Origin: Bradyrhizobium sp. OK095
Lineage (GTDB): Bacteria; Pseudomonadota; Alphaproteobacteria; Rhizobiales; Xanthobacteraceae
NCBI RefSeq assembly: GCF_900109945.1
Contig: NZ_FOBX01000001.1
Span: forward strand, 868,001 to 932,000
Direction of reading: 5' to 3'
DNA length: 64,000 nucleotides
Of the stretch, positions 27,503 to 36,024 are shown one piece after another. Position numbers and translations under genes: made by a program. The notes beneath the pieces are model-generated. The model searched no databases. It was given only the letters and a program-made list of their open reading frames with translations, and had not been told where the DNA came from. Positions within the stretch are counted from its first letter, which is position 1. Every line of letters begins with the position of its first letter.

Positions 27503-28963
27503 TCAGTGCGGCGCGTCGGCGGCGTAGATGGCGGACTTGTGATAATATCTGGCGATGCAGTCGTTCGGCAATCTGCCGGCGTCGGCCGTCACGTCGGAGG
27601 TCATCAGCAGGGACGGCGTCCATTTGTGCCTGGGAATGGTGAGAACCGGCTCGGGGCTCGTCGTCAGGAGGATGTGCCGTGCGATGCTTTCCTGCCAATA
27701 CGGGGTGAGGTCCTGCCACTGCTTGCGCAGCAGCGACGCCGTCGAGCTGAGGCCGAGCGAGGCGATCATGAGAAGCCCAAGGCCCGTCGGCAGCGCGACC
27801 GGACCGATGAGGCCGCGGGCGCGGCTTGCCGAGACGCACTCGCGCAATTGCGCGCGGTAAGCGCGAACCAATAGCCTGACGCTCAGCATCAGTCCGAACA
27901 GCAGCAGGATCAGCGCCTCGTTCTGCGCTCTTTCGACGAGCCGAAATCCGGTCGCATATCGATGTGCGAAATATTCGAAATAGCAGCAGGCAAGGCAGAC
28001 GGCGATGATGCCGAGCGCCAGCATCTTGCCGTTGGCGGATGCCGGCCTTGCCGGCTCCGGCTCGACCAGAGCGATGGCGCCTGCGGCGACGAGCGAGACG
28101 ACGATCGCGGGTTCGCGGAAAAACAGGCCGAGCCCGATCAGCGAATCGCGGAAGCCGTTGAATAGCGACGGCAGGAGATGACCGGCATTCGGCAATTGCT
28201 CCATGCGCGTGCTGTTGCCGCTGGCCGATACCACGACGACAAAGCCGATGGCGACGGCGCCGGCGATCAGGCCGTGATGCGCGATCTGGCGCGGCTGACC
28301 AAGCTGGTGACGCGCGAGCAGGGATGCGGCGAGGATCAACAGCAGCCAGAAGCTGGTAAACTCATTGCACATGGCGGCAACCAGACCGCCCAGCGCCATG
28401 CCGATGGTGAGCGGCCAGGAAAATTCCGTTTCGGTGTCGAGCGCCCGCGTGCACTCGCCAAGGATCAGAATGGCGAGGAGCGCTGGTGGCACGTAGCAGG
28501 TCAGGCCCGCCAGCCAGTAGAGCAACTCGCGCAGGCTCGGCGCCGCGCTGACCACGGTGCTCGCAAACGCCAGCGTGAGGAAGGTCAATTGCGGCAAGCC
28601 GGCGCGCGGCCATGCGCGGACGATCGCGACAGCCGACCCGAGCAGGAACAGGCCCGCGCTTGCGGCCAGTGTTAACGAATAGGCCGACAGCAGGCTGATA
28701 TTGGCGGCTGCAGAGATCGCCGGCGGAAGCTGGCTCAGGAACAAAGCCACGACCCGGCCCGATAGCGAGTGGTAGTCGATCGAAATGGTCTGGGCGAACC
28801 CGTGGCGCGCATACAGATCCGCGAAACAGAAATCGTCATGCTCGGGCGCGCTGAGCAACGTCAGTGTAAACAGGCAGAACAGAAAGATTGCCGGAAGCAG
28901 GCTGCACAGCGCCCAGGCGAGGTTTACTCGGCGATCGGCGAGGGGATGCGCCGCCAATGGCAT
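27503..28963 (-). CDS. Multi-pass membrane protein, DUF6056/GT-C-like, probable periplasmic glycosyltransferase
   Basis: The product of about 486 residues has some 11-13 hydrophobic helices and an acidic motif (APEHDDFCFADLYARHG) in the first extracytoplasmic loop, as expected for GT-C enzymes that use polyprenyl-phosphate sugars. It resembles proteins filed as DUF6056, from memory. I favour the ATG at 28963; the frame is open to a TTG at 29017. It lies 21 bases upstream of the GtrB-like gene in the same direction. A paralogous N-terminus begins at 63494. Confidence 0.65.
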   Translation of the reverse strand: MPLAAHPLADRRVNLAWALCSLLPAIFLFCLFTLTLLSAPEHDDFCFADLYARHGFAQTISIDYHSLSGRVVALFLSQLPPAISAAANISLLSAYSLTLAASAGLFLLGSAVAIVRAWPRAGLPQLTFLTLAFASTVVSAAPSLRELLYWLAGLTCYVPPALLAILILGECTRALDTETEFSWPLTIGMALGGLVAAMCNEFTSFWLLLILAASLLARHQLGQPRQIAHHGLIAGAVAIGFVVVVSASGNSTRMEQLPNAGHLLPSLFNGFRDSLIGLGLFFREPAIVVSLVAAGAIALVEPEPARPASANGKMLALGIIAVCLACCYFEYFAHRYATGFRLVERAQNEALILLLFGLMLSVRLLVRAYRAQLRECVSASRARGLIGPVALPTGLGLLMIASLGLSSTASLLRKQWQDLTPYWQESIARHILLTTSPEPVLTIPRHKWTPSLLMTSDVTADAGRLPNDCIARYYHKSAIYAADAPH

Positions 28964-29104
28964 AACACTTTGATTGTACACGCAAAGCCCCCTTCGACCT
29001 GGCCAGACTAGTGACAAGCGATCCAGGTCGCAATGTTGATTTCCGGCCGTTGCTGGTGGCCGTGCGGCGCCTGCCTGCGCCAGAGCTGCGAGCGTCGCGG
29101 GCTG

Positions 29105-29218
29105 TTAGAATTGCCGCCGTTTCAGCCAGGCGCGCGCCCCAATGGCCGAAGTACCAGGCCGATTTGAGCAGCGGCAGCTTCTCCACATTACGGTAGGTCT
29201 TCCAGACCCATTTGGCGG
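29105..29218 (-). pseudogene. Remnant of the 3' end of a GT2 glycosyltransferase gene
   Basis: Read on the minus strand, this stretch encodes KWVWKTYRNVEKLPLLKSAW then YFGHWGAR and, after a frameshift, AWLKRRQF and a stop. That is clearly homologous to the last 37 residues or so of the intact GT2 at 36025-36774 (WVWHIYRNVEQLPLPKSAWS...AWLRRRQF). About two bases are missing and nothing of the rest of the gene remains. It abuts two other gene fragments of opposite orientation. Confidence 0.85.
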
Positions 29219-29220
29219 GC

Positions 29221-29429
29221 CTCTCGCGCCGCTGGCCACGCTCGTGCTCGCGTTCGGCAATCGCGCCTCCGCGGGGCTTCCGGCCCACTTCGTCCTGATG
29301 TCCGCCGGCTTGCTGCCGTACGTTTTACTCAACGTGCCGCTCTCGGTCGCCTTGCTGACCCACGGCACCGCCATCCTGTTCCTGCTCTGGTACGTGACGC
29401 CCTGCGGCCTGTTCGAAGTGAAGGCATGA
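29221..29429 (+). pseudogene. Remnant of the 3' end of a Wzy-like polymerase gene
   Basis: The frame reads LAPLATLVLAFGNRASAGLP, then FVLMSAGLLPYVLLNVPLSV, ALLTHGTAILFLLWYVTP and a stop. It matches the final 65 residues or so of the intact polymerase at 17983-19287 with a small internal deletion (a few codons). No upstream part and no start codon remain. Orientation is inverted relative to the intact copy. Confidence 0.88.
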
Positions 29430-29433
29430 CGCC

Positions 29434-29648
29434 GTGCGTATCCTGATCCTCAACGCCGACTATCCGCGCTTTCTCGCCTGGCTTTACCGGCGGCAACGGA
29501 CCTCGAGAACGAGCCCTACGCGGTGCAGATGGCGGCGCGCAACGCCAGCTTGTTCGGCGTCGCCGATTTCTACTCTCGCAATTTCGCCGGCCTCGGGCAT
29601 GTCGCCGCCGACATCCATGTCAACAATCCCTGGATGCTGGCGGCCTAG
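29434..29648 (+). pseudogene. Frameshifted remnant of the 5' end of a CgeB-like glycosyltransferase gene
   Basis: It starts GTGCGTATCCTGATCCTCAA four bases after the polymerase remnant, the same spacing as at the intact 17978/17983 junction, and reads MRILILNADYPRFLAWLYRR. One base is then lost, after which the second frame gives ENEPYAVQMAARNASLFGV and ends at NNPWMLAA-stop. It corresponds to about the first 70 codons of the intact gene at 16800-17978. With the preceding fragment it forms one inverted duplicate of that junction. Confidence 0.9.
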
Positions 29649-29807
29649 CTGGAAAATGCGCCGACATGTGGTGTGGTCTTTTCGTGCTCACTCACATCAA
29701 ATGGGAGCGCGTCCGATGGGTAGCGAGAATTCATCTGTCTGCAGTTGCCTTGGGAAGCAATTCGGAGGACGTCTCGAGTCAGGAGTTTGAAATGCTCTGA
29801 TCCGACA

Positions 29808-30518
29808 TTATCGCTTCCTCAAGACCAATGATGGCTGCCGGGCATGAGCCACGTGCTCCATCGTGTATTGCTGGGGATGGGCTTCGAGAAACTCGCGCGC
29901 TGCGACCGTCTCGCCCGGATAGGTCTGGTGGTTCCATTCGTCGAACACAAAAACGCCGCCCGCGCTCAGCCGGGGGTGCAGGCTTTCCAGAATGACCCGT
30001 GTCGATTCATAAAGGTCGGTATCACAATAGACGAAGGAAAACGAAAGACCGGTGTCCTTGTCGAGGAGCTCGGGAAGGGTTTTTTCGATATAGCCCTTGT
30101 GGATCGTGATGTCGTCCTGCAGGCGATAGAGCGCGATGAGCGCTTCCAGCTCGGCGAGATTGCCGGCATAGCGCCCGCGCTGGGCGGTGGCGTCGGAATC
30201 CGCGGCGCTGAACTGCGTGAGGCCTTCGAAGCTGTCGAAGGAGTGGACGGTTTTTGAGCCATGCGGATCGAAGATGCGCAACAGCTTCGTCATGAACATC
30301 AGATTGGCGCCTTTCCAGGAGCCGAATTCAGCAATGTGTCCCGGAATGTGGCCCACACTGCGCAGCAGGTCGGAGATCGCGATGAAACGGGCGAGGTTGC
30401 CGACGCCGCAATACAACGGCCAGTGATCGACGACGGACCATAGCTCCCGGGGCCCCAGTTCCTGCGATAGAGCCTTGCGCTCGGCAAGATAGATTGCATC
30501 CTCGGCGGCGAACTTCAT
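29808..30518 (-). CDS. TylF/macrocin-O-methyltransferase-like protein
   Basis: The 236-residue product has the TylF-family pattern: PGHIAEFGSWKGANLMFM (SAM motif I), TVHSFDSFEGL, a paired acidic segment FSFVYCDTDLYEST that includes the metal-binding Asp residues, and GGVFVFDEWNH. The family methylates sugar hydroxyls in a Mg-dependent way. I chose the ATG at 30518, preceded by GGAGAAAGCC, whose ATGA overlaps the upstream stop; the frame is open to 30545. It is the last gene of the operon that carries the carrier-protein fusion, so it likely methylates the same sugar or its acyl group. Confidence 0.82.
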   Translation of the reverse strand: MKFAAEDAIYLAERKALSQELGPRELWSVVDHWPLYCGVGNLARFIAISDLLRSVGHIPGHIAEFGSWKGANLMFMTKLLRIFDPHGSKTVHSFDSFEGLTQFSAADSDATAQRGRYAGNLAELEALIALYRLQDDITIHKGYIEKTLPELLDKDTGLSFSFVYCDTDLYESTRVILESLHPRLSAGGVFVFDEWNHQTYPGETVAAREFLEAHPQQYTMEHVAHARQPSLVLRKR

Positions 30519-31900
30519 GGCTTTCTCCAAGTGCTGTCGATCCACTGATGGGGCTGATCCGGATCCGGCACCCGCGGTCCCGGGCCATCGACCGCCGCCA
30601 GCAGACGATTTGAAACGAGCTTATCTACGATATCGAACAGGTCCCACATCGGCACTCCGATGATCTCGGCGATGCGCAGCAGGTCATTGGTGCCGTCGGC
30701 ATAGGCCAGGACGTGCATCATGTTCCTGACATGATCGGCGCTGCCTTTCATCGAGATTGTCGGATAAAGGCCCCTTTTGCCGAGTTGCGGCTCGCCGAGG
30801 ACGGTCGCGCGGTAGGTTCGGTTGGCCTCCAGGCAGGTAACGCAGCGCATCATGACCGAAAGCGTGCCTTGCAGGCCGGCCGGCGTCACCAGGCTGAGAT
30901 CGTCGAGCGAGGAGTGATACTCTGGATAGGTGCCGTATTTCGAACGCATGATCGAGCATACGGGAAGGTCGATGCCCGGCGCGCAATACTGGCGCTCATC
31001 GCTGCCCCGGTCCAGGAACGTGTAGCTGCGGAAATCCGGCGCAATATGACGGAGCACATGACGGGCCACCCGGTCGGCGATCGTATTGCCGCGACGAGAC
31101 GGCAGATAGGAATATGTGCGCTCGTCGCCGACGCATGTCAGGTTGAAGCCCGCCAAAACATTGGCCCGCAGGTGATCTGCGTTGCGGCTCAGATAGGCGA
31201 TCGAGCCGATAGTTTCCGGGATGAAGACAAAGCGGTAACTGTAGCGCCGCGGCGCAGAGCAAAGCCATTTGGCGAGCCACGTCGCCACCATCGGCCCGGA
31301 TAATTCGTTGTTGGCCATGGAAGGGTGGCAGACGTAGGTGGAGAAGAATATCTCCGCGGTCTCGGTCCCCGGCACGGCAAGTTCGCCATAGGTCAGATGG
31401 CCGGGCTCAAGCGTTGCGCCGATGACCGCGCGGTATTGGCCGGGCTCAAGCTGCTCTCGCAGACGGTGCGGCAGGCAGAATCCCCAATGCCTGCGGTAAT
31501 AGGACGTCACATAGGGAATAGCGTCCGGCTGCTCGGGCAGCGAGTAGAGATGCGGCTGAAGCTCTTCCAGGCTGAGCGTGGCGTCGACGGGGATCGAATA
31601 GCCCACCACATGCAGATTGTGGTCGGCAAAATCGACGACGGTCTGGCCCTTCGGATCGATCAGGCGCGCCGAGCGGATGTTCCATTCGTCGGGAATCATC
31701 CAATCGAATACCTGAGTACCCGACGGAATCTCGGTGGTCGCGAGCCCTGGAAGATGCGCTCCGATGCGCTTGAGCGTTTCGCGCGTTCCCTCACCTGTGA
31801 TGCTGCGGCAGATCGGGAACAGCTCACGTGCAAATGCATGCATCGCCTCGCCGGCGGCCTCTCCAGGCGCGGCAACCGTTGCGGTAGAATCAACTGCCAT
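30515..31900 (-). CDS. Aminopeptidase-fold protein of polysaccharide clusters (DUF4910-like)
   Basis: The 461-residue product resembles DUF4910 proteins, which join an M28-type zinc-peptidase-like core to a winged-helix C-terminus. Possible metal ligands are visible in STYVCHPSMANNELSG, FIPETIGSI, GSDERQYCAPGIDLP and YPEYHSSLDDL. Such proteins recur in LPS and flagellin glycosylation islands, with no settled function; deacylation or amide exchange on a sugar or a carrier is a guess. It overlaps the upstream carrier-protein fusion by 11 bases and the TylF gene by four. Confidence 0.72.
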   Translation of the reverse strand: MAVDSTATVAAPGEAAGEAMHAFARELFPICRSITGEGTRETLKRIGAHLPGLATTEIPSGTQVFDWMIPDEWNIRSARLIDPKGQTVVDFADHNLHVVGYSIPVDATLSLEELQPHLYSLPEQPDAIPYVTSYYRRHWGFCLPHRLREQLEPGQYRAVIGATLEPGHLTYGELAVPGTETAEIFFSTYVCHPSMANNELSGPMVATWLAKWLCSAPRRYSYRFVFIPETIGSIAYLSRNADHLRANVLAGFNLTCVGDERTYSYLPSRRGNTIADRVARHVLRHIAPDFRSYTFLDRGSDERQYCAPGIDLPVCSIMRSKYGTYPEYHSSLDDLSLVTPAGLQGTLSVMMRCVTCLEANRTYRATVLGEPQLGKRGLYPTISMKGSADHVRNMMHVLAYADGTNDLLRIAEIIGVPMWDLFDIVDKLVSNRLLAAVDGPGPRVPDPDQPHQWIDSTWRKP

Positions 31901-33365
31901 GCGCGCCTGCCGTCAGCCTTTGAGCACACATCGCCACGAGATCGTCGTAGCGATGGGTGGCCTCGATCTCGCTCGACTTGAAATGCAGGCCGAGCTGGGT
32001 CTCGATGGCCAGGATGATTTCGATGTGCTTGAGCGAATCCCATCCGGACGTCTGGTCGAGCCCGCCGCCACGCAGATCATGGTTGCCGGGCAGCCGCAGC
32101 ACTGCGCGGACCAGCGGCGCTATCGCGTCCACAACCGCGGGCGAGGATGCCTGCGAGGGTGCCACAACCGGCGAAGGCGCGGGGGAACCCATTTTTTCCG
32201 GGGCGATGGCCCCGGAGTGCAAGCCGAATTTGCCGCGGGTGATCGAGCCCGGCTCGAGGAATACGGTATTTCCCGGTTGCTCGCGGGCACTGACCAGGTC
32301 AATCAGAGCATCGGCCACCTCGCCGGGCAGCAGCACGGGGGCAGAATCTGACCGATAGGCATCCGAGAAGCGGGTCGCGACATAACCGGGCGCAAGCGTA
32401 TAGCCGCGAACGCCGAACGACGCGAACCGCCGCTCGATCCCGTCAACGAGGTTCATCGCCATCGCCTTGGCGCCGGAATAGGCTTCCCAATCCGGCGGTG
32501 ACGCGCGGACCGCGGTCGAGCCCAACAGCACGATCGAGCCGTGCTGGCGCGCCAGCATTTTTGCAACGGCCGTGTCAGCAACTCGTTTCAGCGCCGAGAA
32601 ATTTACCGCGACCAGTTGATCGGCGGAGGCCATCACGCCGGGTGAAGCCGTGTGAACGACAAGATCCAGATCGTCGGCCTGATCGAGCGCTGTCGACAGC
32701 GGCCCGAAATCATCGGGCTGGCTCAGATCGCACGCAACGAATTGTGCGTCGGCCCCGATCTGGTTCAGGGCTTCGACCAGCTTCTCGCGGCGTCGATCTG
32801 CGCCGCGGTCCTGCAGCAGCAGCCGCCAGCCATTCCGCGCCAACGTCAGCGCGATCGCGCCTCCGATTCCGCCGCTCGCCCCCGTGACGAGCGCCACGCC
32901 CTTCGCCGCATGGCGGATCAGGTCGGAGGGACCTGAGGCCCACGCTTCGCTTCTGGCCTGCACCTGCATCACGGCATCAAGCACGACCTCGGCGCCCCTA
33001 AGCGCCAGTACCCGCAAGCTCAGGATCCGGTGGCTCTGGTTGATCGAGACGATACGTGCGGAGTATCGCAGCGGCTCGCCATAGCGGATCGTCTTGATCG
33101 CCTTGACCTCGTGTCCGAGATAGAGCGAAGGCTCGCCGGGGAAGATCATCCCGGCAACCCTGGACAACGGCGCCAGCGTCAAATGCAGCGGCACAATCAG
33201 GGCGCCGTCGGCCGCATGCTCCGTTGCATAGGCCTGATCGCAATGCAGCGGATTGGTGTCCCCGCTGAGCTTCGAGAAAGCAGAAAAATCGTCTTGGGAG
33301 AATGTGCGGTCAAAGACGGCGTAATCACCGACGCGGAACTGGTCGAACGTCATCATGGAGGTCAC
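31890..33365 (-). CDS. Three-domain fusion: MaoC-like hydratase, SDR ketoreductase, acyl carrier protein
   Basis: The 491-residue product joins three parts. Residues 1-140 form a MaoC hot-dog domain with the hydratase motif SGDTNPLHCD (D36, H41). Residues 155-380 are a classical SDR with TGASGGIGGA and the pair Y296/K300 in AYSGAK. A Pro/Ala/Ser-rich linker (390-412) leads to a carrier domain with the phosphopantetheine site GWDSLKHIEI (S444). This is one polypeptide carrying ketoreductase, dehydratase/hydratase and the tether for the acyl chain. It overlaps the FkbH-fusion gene by ATGA, so the two proteins are made together and probably act on one acyl-S-carrier intermediate. Confidence 0.85.
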   Translation of the reverse strand: MTSMMTFDQFRVGDYAVFDRTFSQDDFSAFSKLSGDTNPLHCDQAYATEHAADGALIVPLHLTLAPLSRVAGMIFPGEPSLYLGHEVKAIKTIRYGEPLRYSARIVSINQSHRILSLRVLALRGAEVVLDAVMQVQARSEAWASGPSDLIRHAAKGVALVTGASGGIGGAIALTLARNGWRLLLQDRGADRRREKLVEALNQIGADAQFVACDLSQPDDFGPLSTALDQADDLDLVVHTASPGVMASADQLVAVNFSALKRVADTAVAKMLARQHGSIVLLGSTAVRASPPDWEAYSGAKAMAMNLVDGIERRFASFGVRGYTLAPGYVATRFSDAYRSDSAPVLLPGEVADALIDLVSAREQPGNTVFLEPGSITRGKFGLHSGAIAPEKMGSPAPSPVVAPSQASSPAVVDAIAPLVRAVLRLPGNHDLRGGGLDQTSGWDSLKHIEIILAIETQLGLHFKSSEIEATHRYDDLVAMCAQRLTAGAHGS

Positions 33366-35893
33366 CGCGTCGCCCGGGATGTCGCTGTGCCGGTGTTCCG
33401 CTCCAGGGCCTCATCTTCGTTGACGAGCAGCCAGTTTGGAATCGCGGGCGCCTGATCGCTCGCCCTGATCCATTCTCCGGAAGAAGCCTCCTGGAGAAAA
33501 CCTGCATCCTTGAACACGGTGCGCACCGGGGTATTGCGCTCGGTCTCGATGATAAACCCGCCGAGCCCGTTCCAGCCCCGGCGAAGCGCGCGCGTGAGCG
33601 CCCAATGAAGAATGACCGGCTCCAGTCCTCGGCCGAGGATGCGGCAGGACAACAGCAGGTCGTCGACGACGCCCCAGCCCCGGCGCTCGGGGTGCGGTTT
33701 GAGGATGATCAAGCCGATGTTTTCGGCGGCGCTGTATTTGTCCTCCAGGCCGATGACGAGGACCTCGCCGCCGCCCGCGGCAATCGCCATCAGCTGCGAC
33801 TTGTCGTAACGGCGGGTCGTCGTGTTGAACTGGTTGGTCTTTTGGCTGAGCTGGGCGGCGCGCGACATGTTGCCGCTGTCCAGCGGCTGGAAGTGCAGCG
33901 TCATTCCGAGGCTGGCGTAGAACTCCTCGAGATTGACGGCCTTGCGCCGTTGCTGCTCGATCGCGCTCCGCTTGCGGTAGCTGTCGGCACGCTTGAGATC
34001 CTCGGCCGTCACCGATACCGCATCCAGCCACGGACATTCTTCGAGCGCGCCGGTATAGCCGGCGGGATCATCCGGCAGTTCCAGAACCTTGACCGCCGGC
34101 AGATTGCGCCGCATCTGCTCGCGTTCGACCCGGTTGTCGTCGATCAAGAGCACCGACTCGAGGCCGAGGCTCAACTCCTCGCAGATTTCCTGGATGTTCT
34201 GCCATTTGGGCTGCCAGTTGATGCGATGGCTGGCGACGTCGGTCGTCCTGATCTCCATCGCGGGATGTTCGTCCAGCATCTTCAGCGCAAGATCGGTGTC
34301 ATTCTTGCTGACGATTGCCAACGCGATGCCCCGGGCCGCCAATCGCTTCAATGCCCTCTGGAAGTCGACAAAAATATTGCCGGGATAGTCGCCGCCGAGA
34401 TGCACGCCTTCCAGGCCGTCCTCGCCGAGCACACCGCCCCACAGCGTGTTGTCGAGATCAAGCGCGATCAGGCGTACGCTCTTGCCGATCGCCGCCAGGA
34501 TCAATCCCGCGCACCGGCGCGCCAATCGCTGTGAGAACGGCTCCGAATACGGAAACCGGCCCATAAACCACAGTCGGCTGTCGGTCACCGGGCTTGTGGC
34601 GCGTGACGCCTCGCCGGCTACGTCCAGCCAGACCAGTTGATCGATGCCGGCGAGCATTCCGCCGAGTTCGTCATTGAGGCGTTCGACCATCGCGGGGAAG
34701 TGCGGCCCGTCAGAGCCAAGCGGATGGCTCACATGTGCGAAGCGAAAGACGATGGTCCATCCCTTGTGCCTTGCGACGTGCTGCTGGATCAGCTCGCCGT
34801 AGCTGGTGACCCGCTCCTTGAGCGCATCGGCGCTTATGGTCTCGATCGACGTGGAAGCCGCCAGATCCTCGAGACGATCGACGAAGATGGAAACGTCCGG
34901 TGAAAAGCGCACCAGATCCGACGCCGGGTTCAATATTTCTTGCGGAAGCTGCCCAAACGGAACGGTGTGATATTCGACCCGTCGCCCGGCCAGAAGCTCT
35001 CCGAGTTTTGCCTCGAGGGCGGACTGCAGGCGTTCCATGTTGGAATGTCCGAGGACCGCAACACGCAGCGGTGCGAGGGACGCCGCCTCTTTTCGCTTTG
35101 CGAGCCTGAACGCGATCTCTGGCGCATTCGTCACATGGGCGAGTACGTCCCTGCCGAGCTGTTCGTTGCAGACGGCGGCAAGGGCCGCGACTGTGGTCGC
35201 TTCGACCTTGCCGCGCCATAATTGTCGCGTCGCAATCGCGCCTTGCGAGCGCAAGGCTCCGACGGCCGGAGAAAAATCGTTCTCCGGGTCGATCTGAAGA
35301 TCGCGGACGAACATACGCGCGACGACGGACTGCTCCGCGCGTCCCATCCGCACTTGTCCAGAGAAGTCCTTGAAGTAACGGTAGGGCACACCCGCGATTT
35401 CCTCGTAACGATGAAACTGGGTGCAGTACTTCCAGTCGCATCCGAGCATGACGAGGCTCGCGCCCTCGCGTTCGAAGAACTGGAAAAGGCTTCCTTCACC
35501 GAAGGTCGTCAGCGGATTCAACGAAGCCAGCCTGTCGGCCAGCGGTCCTGCCACGACGAAGGAGTAGATCGGATGCGGTGTCCGACGCGCCTCGGCGAGG
35601 CCGGTCAGGGCCCAATCGGCGAGAATTCCGACCTCAGACGCGCTGGATTGCAGATCGAAGGGCTTGCCGCCGCAGAAGCTGAAGGTGAATGCGGGCAGGG
35701 CAATAGTCCAGCCTTGCGCCACCAGTCCCTGCAGAGCGGCCAGAAAGTCCCAGCGGCTGACATCGCCGGGTGCAACGAGACCCGACAGAGACGAGTGAAT
35801 AACCGCGAGACCGGGCTGGGAGGGCAGGACGGCACGCAGTGCGCCCAACAGCTCGGCCCGACTGGTTACCTCGGTCGTCTCATTCGATGCCAT
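33362..35893 (-). CDS. AAC(3)-like acyltransferase fused to FkbH-type HAD-IIIC/GNAT protein
   Basis: The 843-residue product has an N-terminal domain (about 1-265) of the aminoglycoside 3-N-acetyltransferase fold: VIHSSLSGL, TPHPIYSFVVAG and the catalytic-His region GCDWKYCTQFH161. Then comes an FkbH-like part: an SGNH-type region (275-440), a HAD-IIIC domain with DLDNT at 479-483 and LLIDDNRVEREQMR, and a C-terminal GNAT domain (about 650-800, SQKTNQFNTTTRRY). FkbH proteins load a three-carbon glyceryl unit from 1,3-bisphosphoglycerate onto a carrier protein. The natural carrier here is the C-terminal ACP of the next gene. The acyltransferase domain could then pass the finished acyl group to an amino sugar. 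Confidence 0.85.
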   Translation of the reverse strand: MASNETTEVTSRAELLGALRAVLPSQPGLAVIHSSLSGLVAPGDVSRWDFLAALQGLVAQGWTIALPAFTFSFCGGKPFDLQSSASEVGILADWALTGLAEARRTPHPIYSFVVAGPLADRLASLNPLTTFGEGSLFQFFEREGASLVMLGCDWKYCTQFHRYEEIAGVPYRYFKDFSGQVRMGRAEQSVVARMFVRDLQIDPENDFSPAVGALRSQGAIATRQLWRGKVEATTVAALAAVCNEQLGRDVLAHVTNAPEIAFRLAKRKEAASLAPLRVAVLGHSNMERLQSALEAKLGELLAGRRVEYHTVPFGQLPQEILNPASDLVRFSPDVSIFVDRLEDLAASTSIETISADALKERVTSYGELIQQHVARHKGWTIVFRFAHVSHPLGSDGPHFPAMVERLNDELGGMLAGIDQLVWLDVAGEASRATSPVTDSRLWFMGRFPYSEPFSQRLARRCAGLILAAIGKSVRLIALDLDNTLWGGVLGEDGLEGVHLGGDYPGNIFVDFQRALKRLAARGIALAIVSKNDTDLALKMLDEHPAMEIRTTDVASHRINWQPKWQNIQEICEELSLGLESVLLIDDNRVEREQMRRNLPAVKVLELPDDPAGYTGALEECPWLDAVSVTAEDLKRADSYRKRSAIEQQRRKAVNLEEFYASLGMTLHFQPLDSGNMSRAAQLSQKTNQFNTTTRRYDKSQLMAIAAGGGEVLVIGLEDKYSAAENIGLIILKPHPERRGWGVVDDLLLSCRILGRGLEPVILHWALTRALRRGWNGLGGFIIETERNTPVRTVFKDAGFLQEASSGEWIRASDQAPAIPNWLLVNEDEALERNTGTATSRATR

Positions 35894-36024
35894 AGATTGG
35901 GAGTTCCGTTGCCTTCCAAACCGTAGAAGTTATTAGCACTTTTCTATATTTATGGAAGCCAACATAATTCGCGGAGCATCGGCATCGTTACGCAATAGGG
36001 AGCGGAACGGTCCCGGCGAAGGCG
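35894..36024 (-). promoter_or_regulatory. Possible internal promoter region ahead of the FkbH-fusion operon
   Basis: This 131-base gap inside the minus-strand series is markedly A/T-rich at 35925-35970 (TTATTAGCACTTTTCTATAT on the plus strand). That would suit a separate promoter for the operon 35893-29808. I do not see a convincing -35/-10 pair with standard spacing. Confidence 0.35.

Noticed and set aside
33302..34534. Plus-strand open frame of about 410 codons opposite the FkbH part
   Set aside because: It is an antisense shadow; the minus strand encodes the conserved HAD and GNAT motifs.
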